Positions 26,486 through 35,573 of a stretch of 64,000 bases of DNA are shown piece after piece (position 1 is the stretch's first letter; every line of letters begins with the position of its first letter). The stretch comes from Candidatus Synechococcus calcipolaris G9. GTDB taxonomy: Bacteria > Cyanobacteriota > Cyanobacteriia > Thermosynechococcales > Thermosynechococcaceae. A program made the position numbers and the translations under genes. Under the pieces are notes generated by a model. That model was not told where the DNA came from and searched no databases. It saw only the letters and a list, made by a program, of their open reading frames with translations. The stretch covers positions 124,001 to 188,000 of the forward strand of contig NZ_JAKKUT010000002.1 of NCBI RefSeq assembly GCF_029582805.1, written 5' to 3'.

Positions 26486-26866
26486 AGTAATGTCCTAGGG
26501 ATGGAGAGAAACGTAAGGTGAGGAGAAGTAAGATATTGTAAAAACGTGAAACATCTTGAACCAGATACAGTCAAGGCATACAAGTACATACAGGTAAAGT
26601 CAAAACATAAAAGAATTTCTAAGCCAATGATTTGCATATTTCTGGGAACCCATGGGTTGTACACTAATGCCCATAGACTTAGAATCTATAGACTAGGAAA
26701 TAGTAAGAATAGGGGAAACAGTTAAAAATAGGGAAAGGATAGACATCAATCAATTGTAGATCAAGGTAGTTGAACTGTAACAATTAGGCTCTAAATGTCC
26801 CTGTGCCGATTGTATTTTAAGAGTTGTTTTAAGAGTATTGTGTTTTAGGAATATGAGGAGTGTCTT
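26486..26866. other. AT-rich intergenic region
   Basis: About 380 bases with no supportable gene; a short antisense frame at its left end looks accidental. The composition is AT-rich and there is no HIP1 site. The region probably holds the promoter of the SpoIID gene. Short self-complementary runs near CTTAGAATCTATAG (about 26677) were seen, but no convincing terminator or riboswitch. A small RNA is possible. Confidence 0.4.
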
Positions 26867-28072
26867 GTGCTGCGAATCCTGTGGATTACTCAACTCAACT
26901 TTAAGAATTTGAATGTTCGTCCCAAAACGGCATTCTCTAGTTTCGGTGTGGGCTTACTGTTCTGGTTAGCCTTGATTTGGCAATTGCCCGCCCTAGCCGT
27001 AGAGTTACGGGTTGCCATTGTGGAAGCGGCGCGGCAGGTGCGGGTTGGTAGTTCCACTTCAGCCCGACTCCGGGATCATTCCGGTCAAGTGGTCTCCACC
27101 CTAGGGGCGCGACAGGGGCTAACGGCAACCCTCAGTGGCGGACAAATTCAGGTTGGTGGAGTTCGGAGTCCACGGGTATGGCTACAACCGGATGATGGCG
27201 GCTATGTCCAAATTGGCGATCGCTGGTATCGGGGTCGGGTGCAATTGGTGAGTACCAGCCGAGGATTGGCGGCCATTAACTATGTTCACCTCGAAGATTA
27301 TCTACCCAGTGTCGTTGGCAAAGAAATGTATGTGTCCTGGCCCCAAGAGGCCCTAAAGGCCCAAGCCGTCGCCTCTCGATCCTTTGTCCTATTTCGCCGC
27401 GATCGCGAACTACGGCGAGGCAACACCCTCTATGACGTTGGGGCCACAGTCACCCATCAGGTGTATCCCGGTGTCAGTAGCGAGGCCCCCAGCACCCTAG
27501 CTGCCGTTGCTGCGACCCGTGGCCAAGTTCTCACCCACCATGGCCAAATCATTGAATCCGTCTTCCATGCCTCCGCAGGGGGCCATACCGAAAATTCCGA
27601 GCATGTGTGGAGTGGTGCTGTGCCCTACCTCCGGGCGGTTCCCGATTTTGATCAGGCGGCCCCCAATTATCAGTGGACGGTGCGCTTTACGGCGGCCCAG
27701 ATGCGTCAACGAATTCCTGGAATTGGCAATATTTTGGCCCTGCGCCCCGCCCAAACCACGCCCAACGGCCGGATCATTTCCATGCAGGTGGTGGGGGATG
27801 CCGGTAGCCGCACGATTACGGGGGCAGAATTACGGCGGGTCTTAGGCCTGCGAAGTACCCTGCTGATGGTCAATCCCGAACTGGGTCTGATGGCAGATAG
27901 TCAGCAGCGATCGCCGACTCCCGTTGCCTTCCAAATCATTGGCCGCGGCCATGGCCACGGATTAGGCATGAGTCAGTGGGGAGCCTTGGCTCTGGCGAAT
28001 CAGGGCTACAGCTACGATCAGATATTGCGGCATTATTACCAGGGAGTACAACTTTCATCCCTGGGCTACTAG
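26867..28072 (+). CDS. SpoIID/LytB domain protein (amidase enhancer type)
   Basis: A 401-residue exported protein. After an N-terminal hydrophobic segment (about residues 24-40, FGVGLLFWLALIWQLPALA) comes a middle domain, then the SpoIID domain with YLPSVVGKEMYVSWPQEALKA, the SRSFVLFRRDRE region, and the catalytic-type HASAGGHTENSEHVW. It ends GRGHGHGLGMSQWGALALA, a hallmark of the family. SpoIID is a lytic transglycosylase in Bacillus and its cyanobacterial relatives probably act on peptidoglycan. The start is GTG 26867, with GAGGAG six to seven bases upstream. Confidence 0.92.
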   Translation: MLRILWITQLNFKNLNVRPKTAFSSFGVGLLFWLALIWQLPALAVELRVAIVEAARQVRVGSSTSARLRDHSGQVVSTLGARQGLTATLSGGQIQVGGVRSPRVWLQPDDGGYVQIGDRWYRGRVQLVSTSRGLAAINYVHLEDYLPSVVGKEMYVSWPQEALKAQAVASRSFVLFRRDRELRRGNTLYDVGATVTHQVYPGVSSEAPSTLAAVAATRGQVLTHHGQIIESVFHASAGGHTENSEHVWSGAVPYLRAVPDFDQAAPNYQWTVRFTAAQMRQRIPGIGNILALRPAQTTPNGRIISMQVVGDAGSRTITGAELRRVLGLRSTLLMVNPELGLMADSQQRSPTPVAFQIIGRGHGHGLGMSQWGALALANQGYSYDQILRHYYQGVQLSSLGY

Positions 28073-28118
28073 CTCCCATAACTCTAGCTCGTAGTAAATA
28101 TTAAATGCTAGATGTCAG

Positions 28119-28874
28119 CTATAAAACCGCTCGGGCCGGGCGGGAATGCTTGGCCACTGCTGTCGTCATTTGATGGTGGTGACTGACGTTGAGGGGTTCA
28201 AGGTTGAGACGATAGCCCACATTCCGCACCGTTTGAACCAGGCGGGGTTGTTGGGGATCTACCTCTATTTTTTTCCTGAGAGCTAAAATATGGGTGTCCA
28301 CGGTACGGGGATTGTCGATATTATCGGGCCAGGCCCGGTTGAGCAATTCCTGGCGACTCAAGGGATTGCCCCCTGCCTGAGCTAAGACATAGAGCAGACT
28401 AAATTCCTGGGGGGTTAGATCCACGGGACTATCCCGTACCAACAGACGGCGTTGCACCAAATCAATTTGCATATCCCCACAGTTCAGGTATGCCGGTAAT
28501 AGGGGACGACTGCGACGACTCAGGCAATCGATACGGGCTAGAAACTCCTGCATACCAAAGGGTTTCGTTAAATAATCATCGGCCCCGGCCCGCAAACCGG
28601 TGACAATATCCACCTCCGTCGCTCGGGCAGATAGCATAAACACCAAAAGTTCCTGCTGCCGCTTCAGCCAACGACAGAGTTCGAGGCCATTCCCATCGGG
28701 CAGATCCGAGTCCAAAATCACTAAATCAGGATGACGAAGTTGAAACACTTCCTGGGCCTGTTGACAGCCGCCGGCCAAGTGAACCACATGCCCTGCCTGC
28801 TGAAGATGCCAGCCCAGTAGCGATCGCAAATGGGGATTGCCTTCTACGATCTCAATATGTACCGAGGTCTGCAA
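28119..28874 (-). CDS. OmpR-family response regulator
   Basis: A 251-residue two-component regulator with a receiver domain (residues 5-115) and a winged-helix DNA-binding domain (about 132-230, LTPQEFSLLYVLAQAGGNPLS, then VDTHILALRKKIE and TVRNVGYRL). The phosphorylation site Asp55 is in VILDSDLPDG, Ser82 and Lys104 (LTKPF) are also present. The acidic pair that normally binds Mg is E11 followed by G12 (VEGNPH), so one acidic residue is lost. No cognate kinase gene is in the window. The start TTG at 28874 is assumed, as no ATG lies in frame near the start. The target genes are unknown. Confidence 0.88.
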   Translation of the reverse strand: MQTSVHIEIVEGNPHLRSLLGWHLQQAGHVVHLAGGCQQAQEVFQLRHPDLVILDSDLPDGNGLELCRWLKRQQELLVFMLSARATEVDIVTGLRAGADDYLTKPFGMQEFLARIDCLSRRSRPLLPAYLNCGDMQIDLVQRRLLVRDSPVDLTPQEFSLLYVLAQAGGNPLSRQELLNRAWPDNIDNPRTVDTHILALRKKIEVDPQQPRLVQTVRNVGYRLNLEPLNVSHHHQMTTAVAKHSRPARAVL

Positions 28875-29109
28875 GGTTCATGCCCCCGTGGTAATCGTCA
28901 CTACATTTTAGAGATGGAAGCTAATCTAGCAAATTTATCTCGACCATTTAGTAACTGTTAAGACAAAAAGATCAACCCGTTCAGCATAGGTCTCAAAATA
29001 CTTCTCAAAACCCATACTCAAAACGAGTCGGGAAATGGCCAAGGCGATCGCCGGGTCTGGCTAGGATAAAATAGAGGTTCTGTCTATATTATCCGTGGTT
29101 TAATTGCCT

Positions 29110-30948
29110 ATGCGTCTGTCCCAGATGCTTTTTGTCACCCTGCGGGATGATCCTGCCGAAGCAGAAATTCCCAGCCATAAGTTACTGGTGCGGGGGGGGT
29201 ATATCCGCCGGGTTGCCAGTGGTATTTATGCTTACCTACCCCTGATGTGGCGGGTGTTGCAGAATGCCAGTCAAATTGTCCGGGAAGAAATGAATCGCTC
29301 CGGTGCCATGGAATGTTTGTTGCCCCAACTACAACCGGCGGAGCTTTGGCAAGAATCGGGTCGCTGGGATACCTACACCCAGGCGGAAGGGATTATGTTT
29401 GCCCTTGGCGATCGCCAGGAGCGGCAACTGGGTTTAGGACCCACCCACGAAGAAGTGATTACGACCATTGCTAAGGAATTAATTCGCTCCTATCGGCAAT
29501 TACCCCTCCATCTCTACCAAATCCAAACAAAATTCCGGGATGAAATTCGGCCGCGGTTTGGTTTGATGCGGGGACGAGAGTTCATTATGAAGGATGGCTA
29601 CTCCTTCCATCGGGATCAGGAGAGCCTTAAGGAAACCTACGCCGTCATGTATGAAACCTATTCACGGATTCTAGTCCGCTGTGGGTTGACCTTTCGGGCG
29701 GTGGAAGCGGATTCCGGGGCGATCGGTGGCTCCGGTTCCCATGAGTTTATGGTGCTAGCCGATGCGGGGGAAGATGAAGTCCTCTATACCGAGGATGGCC
29801 AGTATGCCGCCAATGCGGAAAAAGCTATATCCCAACCCCCTCCAGCCGTTCCTAGTACCACAAAGAAATCCGCCACGGTGGAAACCCCAGACGCAACCAC
29901 CATTGCCGACTTAGTGGCTTGCTTGAATTGTGATCCCAGCCAAATTATTAAAAATGTGCTCTATCGGGCGATTTACGACAATGGCACGATTGTTTTAGTT
30001 TTGGTGAGTATTCGCGGCGATCAGGAGATCAACACCGTCAAACTCCACAATGAACTCAGTCGTTTAGCACCAGACTATGGGGCCGAAAAAGTGTTGGCTC
30101 TCACCGTTGCCGATGCCAATGCAACTGACTGGGCCGCCAAGCCCATTCCCCTGGGTTCTATTGGCCCCGATCTCGCCGATGATTACATTGCCCTGAACGC
30201 GGCGATCTCCCCGGCATTTTTACGGCTGGCGGATCAAACAGTGGTGGATTTGAAGCATTTTATTACGGGAGCCAATCAGGCGGGCTACCATCGCGTCGGC
30301 CTCAGTTGGGGGAAAGCCTGTGCCAAGCCTAAGCGGGTGGTGGATATTCGCCTTGCCCAAGGGGGCGATCGCGCCTGCCATGATCCTGAACAGACCCTCC
30401 GGTCGGCCCGGGGGATTGAAATTGGGCATATTTTTCAACTGGGCACCAAGTATTCCCAAGCCTTGGGGGCCACCTATACCAGTGAGGCGGGGGAAGAGCA
30501 TCCCCTGGTAATGGGCTGTTATGGCATTGGCGTGTCCCGGCTAGCCCAGGCAGCGGTGGAGCAAAACCACGATAAAAACGGTATTATCTGGCCCCTAGGA
30601 ATTGCCCCCTATAAGGTGATCATTGTCATTCCCAACTTGAATGATGAATCCCAGGTGGCGATCGCCCATCAGCTTTATGAGCAACTGTGGGCGGCGGGCA
30701 TTGACACCCTCCTCGACGATCGCGACGAACGGGCGGGGGTTAAATTCAAGGATGCAGACCTCATTGGCATTCCCTATCGCATTGTCACCGGCCGCTCCCT
30801 AGGGGAAGGAAAGGTGGAAGTGGTGGAGCGATCCACGGGGCGATCTCAGTTGATTCCGGTTGCTGATGTGACTGGGGAGATTAAATCCTGGGTGAGTGCC
30901 ACCCTAGATATTGCCCATCCAGCTTACCCCCTAGAGCTTCCTAGGTAG
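29110..30948 (+). CDS. proS: Prolyl-tRNA synthetase
   Basis: The enzyme charges tRNA-Pro in the cytoplasm. The 612-residue protein has the class II motifs: motif 2 region [22 protein letters not shown] with the conserved Arg, the insertion (editing) domain about residues 225-390 with VTHEE-like THEEVI earlier, and motif 3 with YGIGVSR (residues about 470-476). The C-terminal anticodon domain is about 495-590. The start ATG at 29110 gives [15 protein letters not shown], the usual start; an in-frame TTG six bases earlier is less likely. The gene is standard housekeeping. Confidence 0.97.
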   Translation: MRLSQMLFVTLRDDPAEAEIPSHKLLVRGGYIRRVASGIYAYLPLMWRVLQNASQIVREEMNRSGAMECLLPQLQPAELWQESGRWDTYTQAEGIMFALGDRQERQLGLGPTHEEVITTIAKELIRSYRQLPLHLYQIQTKFRDEIRPRFGLMRGREFIMKDGYSFHRDQESLKETYAVMYETYSRILVRCGLTFRAVEADSGAIGGSGSHEFMVLADAGEDEVLYTEDGQYAANAEKAISQPPPAVPSTTKKSATVETPDATTIADLVACLNCDPSQIIKNVLYRAIYDNGTIVLVLVSIRGDQEINTVKLHNELSRLAPDYGAEKVLALTVADANATDWAAKPIPLGSIGPDLADDYIALNAAISPAFLRLADQTVVDLKHFITGANQAGYHRVGLSWGKACAKPKRVVDIRLAQGGDRACHDPEQTLRSARGIEIGHIFQLGTKYSQALGATYTSEAGEEHPLVMGCYGIGVSRLAQAAVEQNHDKNGIIWPLGIAPYKVIIVIPNLNDESQVAIAHQLYEQLWAAGIDTLLDDRDERAGVKFKDADLIGIPYRIVTGRSLGEGKVEVVERSTGRSQLIPVADVTGEIKSWVSATLDIAHPAYPLELPR

Positions 30949-30961
30949 GAGAAGAACCACC

Positions 30962-32179
30962 ATGCCCTCCCCTAGTCAGATTAGTGATGCGGTGCGCCAA
31001 CTCTATAACACCTACCCCTTTCCGCCGGAACCACTGCTGGACGAGCCACCCCCTGGCTACAATTGGCGATGGTCCTGGCCCAGTGCCTATGGCTTTTGCA
31101 CCGGAGCCTATCCGCCCCGTTTGGATGTGAACATCTTGGATGCGGGGTGTGGTACAGGGGTGGGAACCGAATACCTGGCCCACCTGAATCCAGAGGCCCG
31201 GATTACGGCAATCGATCTGAGCGAAGGGGCCCTAGGGGTTGCCCAGGAGCGGTGTCGGCGATCGCGGGCCGAGAATGTCACCTTTCACCATCTCAGCCTC
31301 ACCGAGGTGGCCCAGTTGGGCCAGTCCTTTGATTTCATTAATTCTGTCGGTGTGCTGCACCATCTCCCCGATCCAGAGGAGGGTATCCGTTCCCTGGCCC
31401 AGGTTCTTGCCCCCGGTGGCTTGATTCATATTTTTGTCTATGGGGAATTGGGCCGCTGGGAAATTAAGTTGATGCAGCAGGCGATCGCCCTACTCCAAAA
31501 TCAGAGAGATCAGCTCCGGGATTATCGCCAGGGTGTGGCCACGGGCCGGGCTCTCTTTGATCTTTTGCCTGCCACGAACCGGATTAAACAGCGGGATCAG
31601 GAACGCTGGGGCCTGGAAAATCAACGGGATGAATGTTTTGCCGATATGTATGTCCATCCCCAGGAAATTGATTACACCATTCCCAGTTTATTTCAGTTGA
31701 TTGCCGCCTCAGGCTTGGAGTTTGTCGGCTTTTCTAACCCCAAGGTGTGGCAACTGGAGCGACTCCTGGCAAAAAATCCCCAGCTTTTAGCCCAGGCCCA
31801 AACCCTAAGCCAAGTTGACCAATATCGCCTGATTGAACTCCTGGATCCGGATACGATCACCCACTACGAGTTTTTCCTGGCCCGCCCACCCCGCCCCCAA
31901 TACCACTGGCAGGAGGATACCGATTTGTTGGCGGCCCGGCCCCTTCGCCACCCCTGTATTGATGGTTGGCCCGCCGCCTGTGTATTTAATGCCCAGTACG
32001 AGGTGATCCACTTGGGCGATCGCGATCAGGCGTTTCTAAAAATGGCCACCGGCGAACATACCGTAGCAGACATCCTTGGGCAGTTAAATGAAAAACCTGG
32101 CCATCCCCCCAGTTCCCTGGATTTAACCGCTGTGCGATCGCTCTTGAACCAGGAACTCATTCTCCTGAAACCCCATTAA
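30962..32179 (+). CDS. Class I SAM-dependent methyltransferase, two-part protein
   Basis: A 405-residue protein. The N-terminal half is a methyltransferase: YNTYPFPPEPLLDEPP precedes motif I at NILDAGCGTGVGTEYLA (about residues 57-73), then ITAIDLSEGALGVAQ and FDFINSVGVLHHLPDPEEG. The C-terminal half (from about 300) carries a different region, with YEVIHLGDRDQAFLKMATGE near the end and no motif known to me. Such long cyanobacterial proteins of this pattern are common and of unknown substrate. It starts 14 bases after proS, with AGGAGAAG just upstream. Confidence 0.85.
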   Translation: MPSPSQISDAVRQLYNTYPFPPEPLLDEPPPGYNWRWSWPSAYGFCTGAYPPRLDVNILDAGCGTGVGTEYLAHLNPEARITAIDLSEGALGVAQERCRRSRAENVTFHHLSLTEVAQLGQSFDFINSVGVLHHLPDPEEGIRSLAQVLAPGGLIHIFVYGELGRWEIKLMQQAIALLQNQRDQLRDYRQGVATGRALFDLLPATNRIKQRDQERWGLENQRDECFADMYVHPQEIDYTIPSLFQLIAASGLEFVGFSNPKVWQLERLLAKNPQLLAQAQTLSQVDQYRLIELLDPDTITHYEFFLARPPRPQYHWQEDTDLLAARPLRHPCIDGWPAACVFNAQYEVIHLGDRDQAFLKMATGEHTVADILGQLNEKPGHPPSSLDLTAVRSLLNQELILLKPH

Positions 32180-32230
32180 TTGAAGCCTCTGGGGTACAAT
32201 TGTCTGGAAAACTTGGCCCCAGTAGGAGTC

Positions 32231-34258
32231 GTGGAAAAAGGTACCTTAGTTGAATTCCGGCTGCAAAATCAGCGACGTTTAGGCGTATTCGATCGCCCTG
32301 AAGGGAAAAAGCATTGGATTCTCATTGATCAAAATCAGCAATCCCACACCGTCCATCCCCGCCAAGTAACCTACGTGGTTAACGGCAACCCTTACCGGCC
32401 CCAAGACATTGCCGCCTTTATCGCAGACGTGACTCCTCTGGTGGAGCCAGACAGCCTAGAAATTGCCTGGGAAATTATTGCAGAGGAACGCCGCCCCATT
32501 ACCGCCACGGATCTGGCTCTAGTTCTTTTCAGCGAAACCTTACCCAACTATTGCTATGCTGCCCATTGCCTATTAGCGGAAGATAAACTTTATTTCAAAC
32601 AAAAGGGGGAGGTCTACGAAGCCCGCTCCCCCGCCCAAGTCACCGAACTCAAGCACCAGAGCGAAAAAGAACGCCTGCGTCAAGAGGAAGAAGCGGCCTT
32701 TCAGGAGCGAATCACCCAGGCCCTCCAGGGCGAAAACGTAGACTGGGCCCCCAGCGATCGCCGCCGCCTGGATCTTCTAGAACGCTATGCAGCGGCCCTA
32801 GAGTTAACCCCCCAACTTTCTGGAGCCAATGACCTTCTTCAACAGTTAGGCCGTCCCTCCGGTCAAGGTTCAGCTTTTCAACTTCTGGTAGATTTGCAAC
32901 TATGGAGTGAACACGAGAATCTCTTTCTTCGCCGTAGTCAAATTCAAACCAGTTTTCCGCAAAAGGTTGTAGACGTGGCCCAACAATGCCTCCTGAATCC
33001 ACCCCCCGATTTTGATGCGGCCCATCGCCGTGATCTGACCCATTTGAAGGTCTACACCATTGATGACGAGGGCACCCAAGAAATTGATGATGGCTTGAGT
33101 ATTGAATCCTTGCCCGAAGGCCGGGAACGCCTGTGGATCCATATTGCCGATCCCAGTCGTTGGCTCGATCCAGGGGATATTCTGGATCAAGAAGCCCGCC
33201 GCCGCGCCACCACAGTTTATTTACCCACGGGCATGATTCCCATGTTTCCCTCCGAGTTAGCCACGGGCCCAATGAGTTTGGTGGAAGGGGCCACCTGCTG
33301 CGCCCTTAGTTTTGGCGTAATCCTAGAGGCCAACGGCGCAGTAAGCGAGTACACCATTTGCCCAAGTTTGATCCGTCCCACCTATCGCCTCAGCTACGAA
33401 GACGTGGACATGATGCTGGAATTAGCCGTACAAGCGGAAGCGGAATTGTTGGCGATCGCCCAATGGGGCCAAATTCGCAACCAATGGCGACACGGCCAGG
33501 GAGCGATCCAGATCAATATTCCCGAAGCCAGTATCAAAGTCAATGGTGATCAGGTGCAGATATTGCCCCTCAATGATTCTCCCGCCCGGGAACTGGTAGC
33601 GGAAATGATGATTTTAACCGGGGAAGTCGCTGCCCGCTTTGGTACCGATCACGGTGTTCCCCTGCCCTTCCGTTCCCAATCCCAGCCCGAACTGCCCCCG
33701 GAGCAGGAGTTAATGCTATTACCGCCGGGACTGGTGAGGGATTCGGCCATTCGTCGCTGTATGCCCCGCAGTGAGATGGGAACCAATCCAACCCCCCACG
33801 CCAGCTTAGGATTAGCAGCCTACTGCCAAGTCACCTCCCCCATCCGCCGCTATAGTGATCTATTGGCCCACATGCAGATTAAGGCCCATTTGCGCGGTGA
33901 AGCCCCCCCCTTTACCCCCCAAGACCTAGGGGAAATTCTGCTGGGTCTGGTGGCATCAGTGCAGGAGTCCATTTTAGTCGAGCGGCAAACCACTCGGTAT
34001 TGGTGCCTGGAATTCCTCCGCCGTCACCGTAACGAAGTATGGCGGGGTATTCTTCTTCGCTGGTTGCGCCCCGATGATGCCCTAGGCTTAATCCTGTTAG
34101 AAGATCTGGGGGTAGAATTAGCCATGCGATTTCAACGAACCCCGATATTGGGGGAATCCCTGGAGGTGCGTGTCAGCCGTGTGGATCCCCGTACCGATCA
34201 AATTTGGCTGGAAGAAGTCCGGGAAACTCCCGCCACCGCCGAAGCGATCTCACCCTGA
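32231..34258 (+). CDS. RNase II/R family exoribonuclease
   Basis: A 675-residue 3'-5' exoribonuclease of the RNB family, acting in RNA decay and rRNA maturation. The catalytic Asp-rich block is TIDDEGTQEIDDGLSIE (about residues 274-290), followed by IHIADPSRWLDPG, FRSQSQPE and the hallmark YCQVTSPIRRYSDLLAH near residue 530. An S1-like C-terminal part may be short. I chose GTG at 32231 (MEKGTLVEF), because cyanobacterial homologues as I remember them begin VEKGTLVEF. The frame extends to a TTG at 32180, right after the previous stop. The ribosome binding site AGGAG is close to the GTG, so the start is uncertain. Confidence 0.9.
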   Translation: MEKGTLVEFRLQNQRRLGVFDRPEGKKHWILIDQNQQSHTVHPRQVTYVVNGNPYRPQDIAAFIADVTPLVEPDSLEIAWEIIAEERRPITATDLALVLFSETLPNYCYAAHCLLAEDKLYFKQKGEVYEARSPAQVTELKHQSEKERLRQEEEAAFQERITQALQGENVDWAPSDRRRLDLLERYAAALELTPQLSGANDLLQQLGRPSGQGSAFQLLVDLQLWSEHENLFLRRSQIQTSFPQKVVDVAQQCLLNPPPDFDAAHRRDLTHLKVYTIDDEGTQEIDDGLSIESLPEGRERLWIHIADPSRWLDPGDILDQEARRRATTVYLPTGMIPMFPSELATGPMSLVEGATCCALSFGVILEANGAVSEYTICPSLIRPTYRLSYEDVDMMLELAVQAEAELLAIAQWGQIRNQWRHGQGAIQINIPEASIKVNGDQVQILPLNDSPARELVAEMMILTGEVAARFGTDHGVPLPFRSQSQPELPPEQELMLLPPGLVRDSAIRRCMPRSEMGTNPTPHASLGLAAYCQVTSPIRRYSDLLAHMQIKAHLRGEAPPFTPQDLGEILLGLVASVQESILVERQTTRYWCLEFLRRHRNEVWRGILLRWLRPDDALGLILLEDLGVELAMRFQRTPILGESLEVRVSRVDPRTDQIWLEEVRETPATAEAISP

Positions 34259-34294
34259 ATGCTTTACTATAAACTTCCACAGAATAATTAATTC

Positions 34295-34390
34295 ATGAGT
34301 CCTAAGAATCTCGATAGCATTGACCTGGCAACCTATATTGAGCATACCCTACTGGATCCCCTAGCCACGGAAGTAAGTGGCGATGGTTAG
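34295..34390 (+). pseudogene. deoC: Truncated start of a deoC (deoxyribose-phosphate aldolase) gene
   Basis: ATG 34295 starts a frame with DSIDLATYIEHTLLDP and LATE, matching the N terminus of deoxyribose-phosphate aldolase. Homology ends around 34370 and the frame stops at TAG 34388-34390 inside the start of xisH. The catalytic part of the enzyme is absent and is not found further downstream in the window. The simplest reading is a gene cut by insertion of the xisH-xisI segment. Confidence 0.72.
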
Positions 34391-34817
34391 GGATTTATTT
34401 CATAATCAAGTTAAGACAGCCTTGATCAAAGATGGCTGGACAATCACCCACGATCCTTACTCCGTCAAAATCAGTGAGGCAATTAAAGTGCAGATAGACT
34501 TGGGTGCGGAGAGTACTATTGCAGCCCAGCGGGATCAAGAGAAAATTGCTGTTGAAATTAAAAGCTTTATTTCTGACTCAGATATCAGCGAATTCCATGG
34601 TGCCCTAGGGCAATATCTCAACTATCTACAGGCATTAGAACTCAAGGATCCACAACGAATTTTATACTTAGCAATCCCAATAGATACCTACACCGAATTT
34701 TTTCAAATTCCATTCATTCAGTCATCGATCAAAAAATATCAAATCAACCTAATTGTTTATAATCCTATCCAAGAGGAGATTCAGCAGTGGATAAAATTCA
34801 GCACTACCGAAAATTGA
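34383..34817 (+). CDS. xisH: XisH family protein (fdxN element excision controlling factor)
   Basis: XisH is one of the proteins reported to control excision of the Anabaena fdxN element, and homologues are widespread in cyanobacteria without heterocysts. The 144-residue protein has LIKDGWTITHDPYSV at the start, then VQIDLGAE and KIAVEIKSFISDS, with the Asp39 and Glu58-x-Lys60 arrangement of the PD-(D/E)XK nuclease fold, and LGQYLNYLQAL. ATG 34383 is used; an in-frame GTG at 34377 is possible. It overlaps xisI by 31 bases and the broken deoC by eight. A nuclease-like role in a mobile or defence-like cassette is an inference. Confidence 0.9.
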   Translation: MVRDLFHNQVKTALIKDGWTITHDPYSVKISEAIKVQIDLGAESTIAAQRDQEKIAVEIKSFISDSDISEFHGALGQYLNYLQALELKDPQRILYLAIPIDTYTEFFQIPFIQSSIKKYQINLIVYNPIQEEIQQWIKFSTTEN

Positions 34818-35122
34818 TTCGTGACATTTTAACCGAGCAAGCCCATCCCTATAACCATTCTCAGGAAGTTGAGCCAAGTATTATCTGTGATGCAGAAAAT
34901 GATCATTACCAACTCGCTTACATTGGCTGGGAAGATCAAAGGCGTATTTTTGGTATTATTTTACACTTCGATATTAAAGACGGCAAAATCTGGATTCAAT
35001 ATAATGGCACAGAACTGTCCATCGCTCAGATGTTAATAGAAAAAGGCGTATCTGCTACCGATATTGTCATCGGTTTTCACTCTCCCTTTAAGCGTCAATT
35101 TGATGGTTATGCCGTAGCTTAG
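34787..35122 (+). CDS. xisI: XisI family protein
   Basis: The partner of XisH. The 111-residue protein carries the family blocks MDKIQHYRKLIRDILTEQA, YQLAYIGWEDQRRIFGII and HFDIKDGKIWIQYNGTE, then VIGFHSPFKRQFDGYAVA at the end. It begins at GTG 34787 inside the end of xisH, so the two are translated together. As with other solitary xisHI pairs, no fdxN element or XisF-type recombinase is visible, so its role here is unknown. Confidence 0.93.
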   Translation: MDKIQHYRKLIRDILTEQAHPYNHSQEVEPSIICDAENDHYQLAYIGWEDQRRIFGIILHFDIKDGKIWIQYNGTELSIAQMLIEKGVSATDIVIGFHSPFKRQFDGYAVA

Positions 35123-35214
35123 CTTTGATGGACCTTAGATCAGCATTTAGAGGATATCTGATCGGCTAAATAGCCACAGGGATGATGAATGCCTGTTATT
35201 CTCAGGAGAAACCC

Positions 35215-35448
35215 ATGAGTTCATTTCCAGATTTACTGAGTCGGATTACCCAAACTCCTGGACAATGTGGAGACAGACCTTGTATTCGTGGTATGCGGAT
35301 TTGAGTAAGCGATATTTTAGAAATGTTGGCAGAGAATGTATCTGTGTCTGAGATATTAGAAGACTTCCCTGATCTCAATGCTGCTGACATTCAAGCCTGC
35401 CTTTTATTCGCAGCTCGACGGACTGATTTCACTCGGCTTACGGCATGA
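35215..35448 (+). pseudogene. DUF433 antitoxin gene with an internal stop
   Basis: From ATG 35215 the frame gives MSSFPDLLSRITQTPGQCGD and RPCIRGMRI, then TGA at 35302-35304, then continues in the same frame as VSDILEMLAENVSVSEIL and further to TGA at 35446-35448. This is the DUF433 (VapB-like) pattern GxPxIRGMRIxVxDILxxLAxG. The family normally has Arg after MRI, so CGA to TGA is the likely change. It has AGGAGAAA upstream. It overlaps the broken DUF5615 gene as in intact pairs. Confidence 0.83.
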
Positions 35449-35543
35449 AACTGTGGATTGATGCTCAATTGCCACCCGCCCTCGCCAATTGGCTTGCGGT
35501 CACATTCTCACTAGGACAACGTGCCATGCTCCTCAACCGCTAA
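35445..35543 (+). pseudogene. Truncated DUF5615 (PIN-like) toxin gene
   Basis: The frame starts at ATG 35445 inside the DUF433 stop (ATGA) and reads MKLWIDAQLPPALANWLAVT, the usual start of DUF5615 proteins, with its first PIN-type Asp6. It ends after 32 codons at TAA 35541-35543, and the last ten residues do not look like the family. Full members have about 110 residues, so most of the toxin is lost. Confidence 0.78.
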
Positions 35544-35573
35544 AATATTGAGGTGGAATTTAATAGGGCTGAA

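Noticed and set aside
34787-35122. Presence of a heterocyst fdxN element
   Set aside because: No nif genes, XisF recombinase or element borders are seen; xisHI pairs are common in other cyanobacteria.
35302-35304. In-frame TGA as a selenocysteine codon
   Set aside because: DUF433 proteins have Arg there, no selenocysteine insertion element is evident, and the partner toxin is also broken, so decay is simpler.
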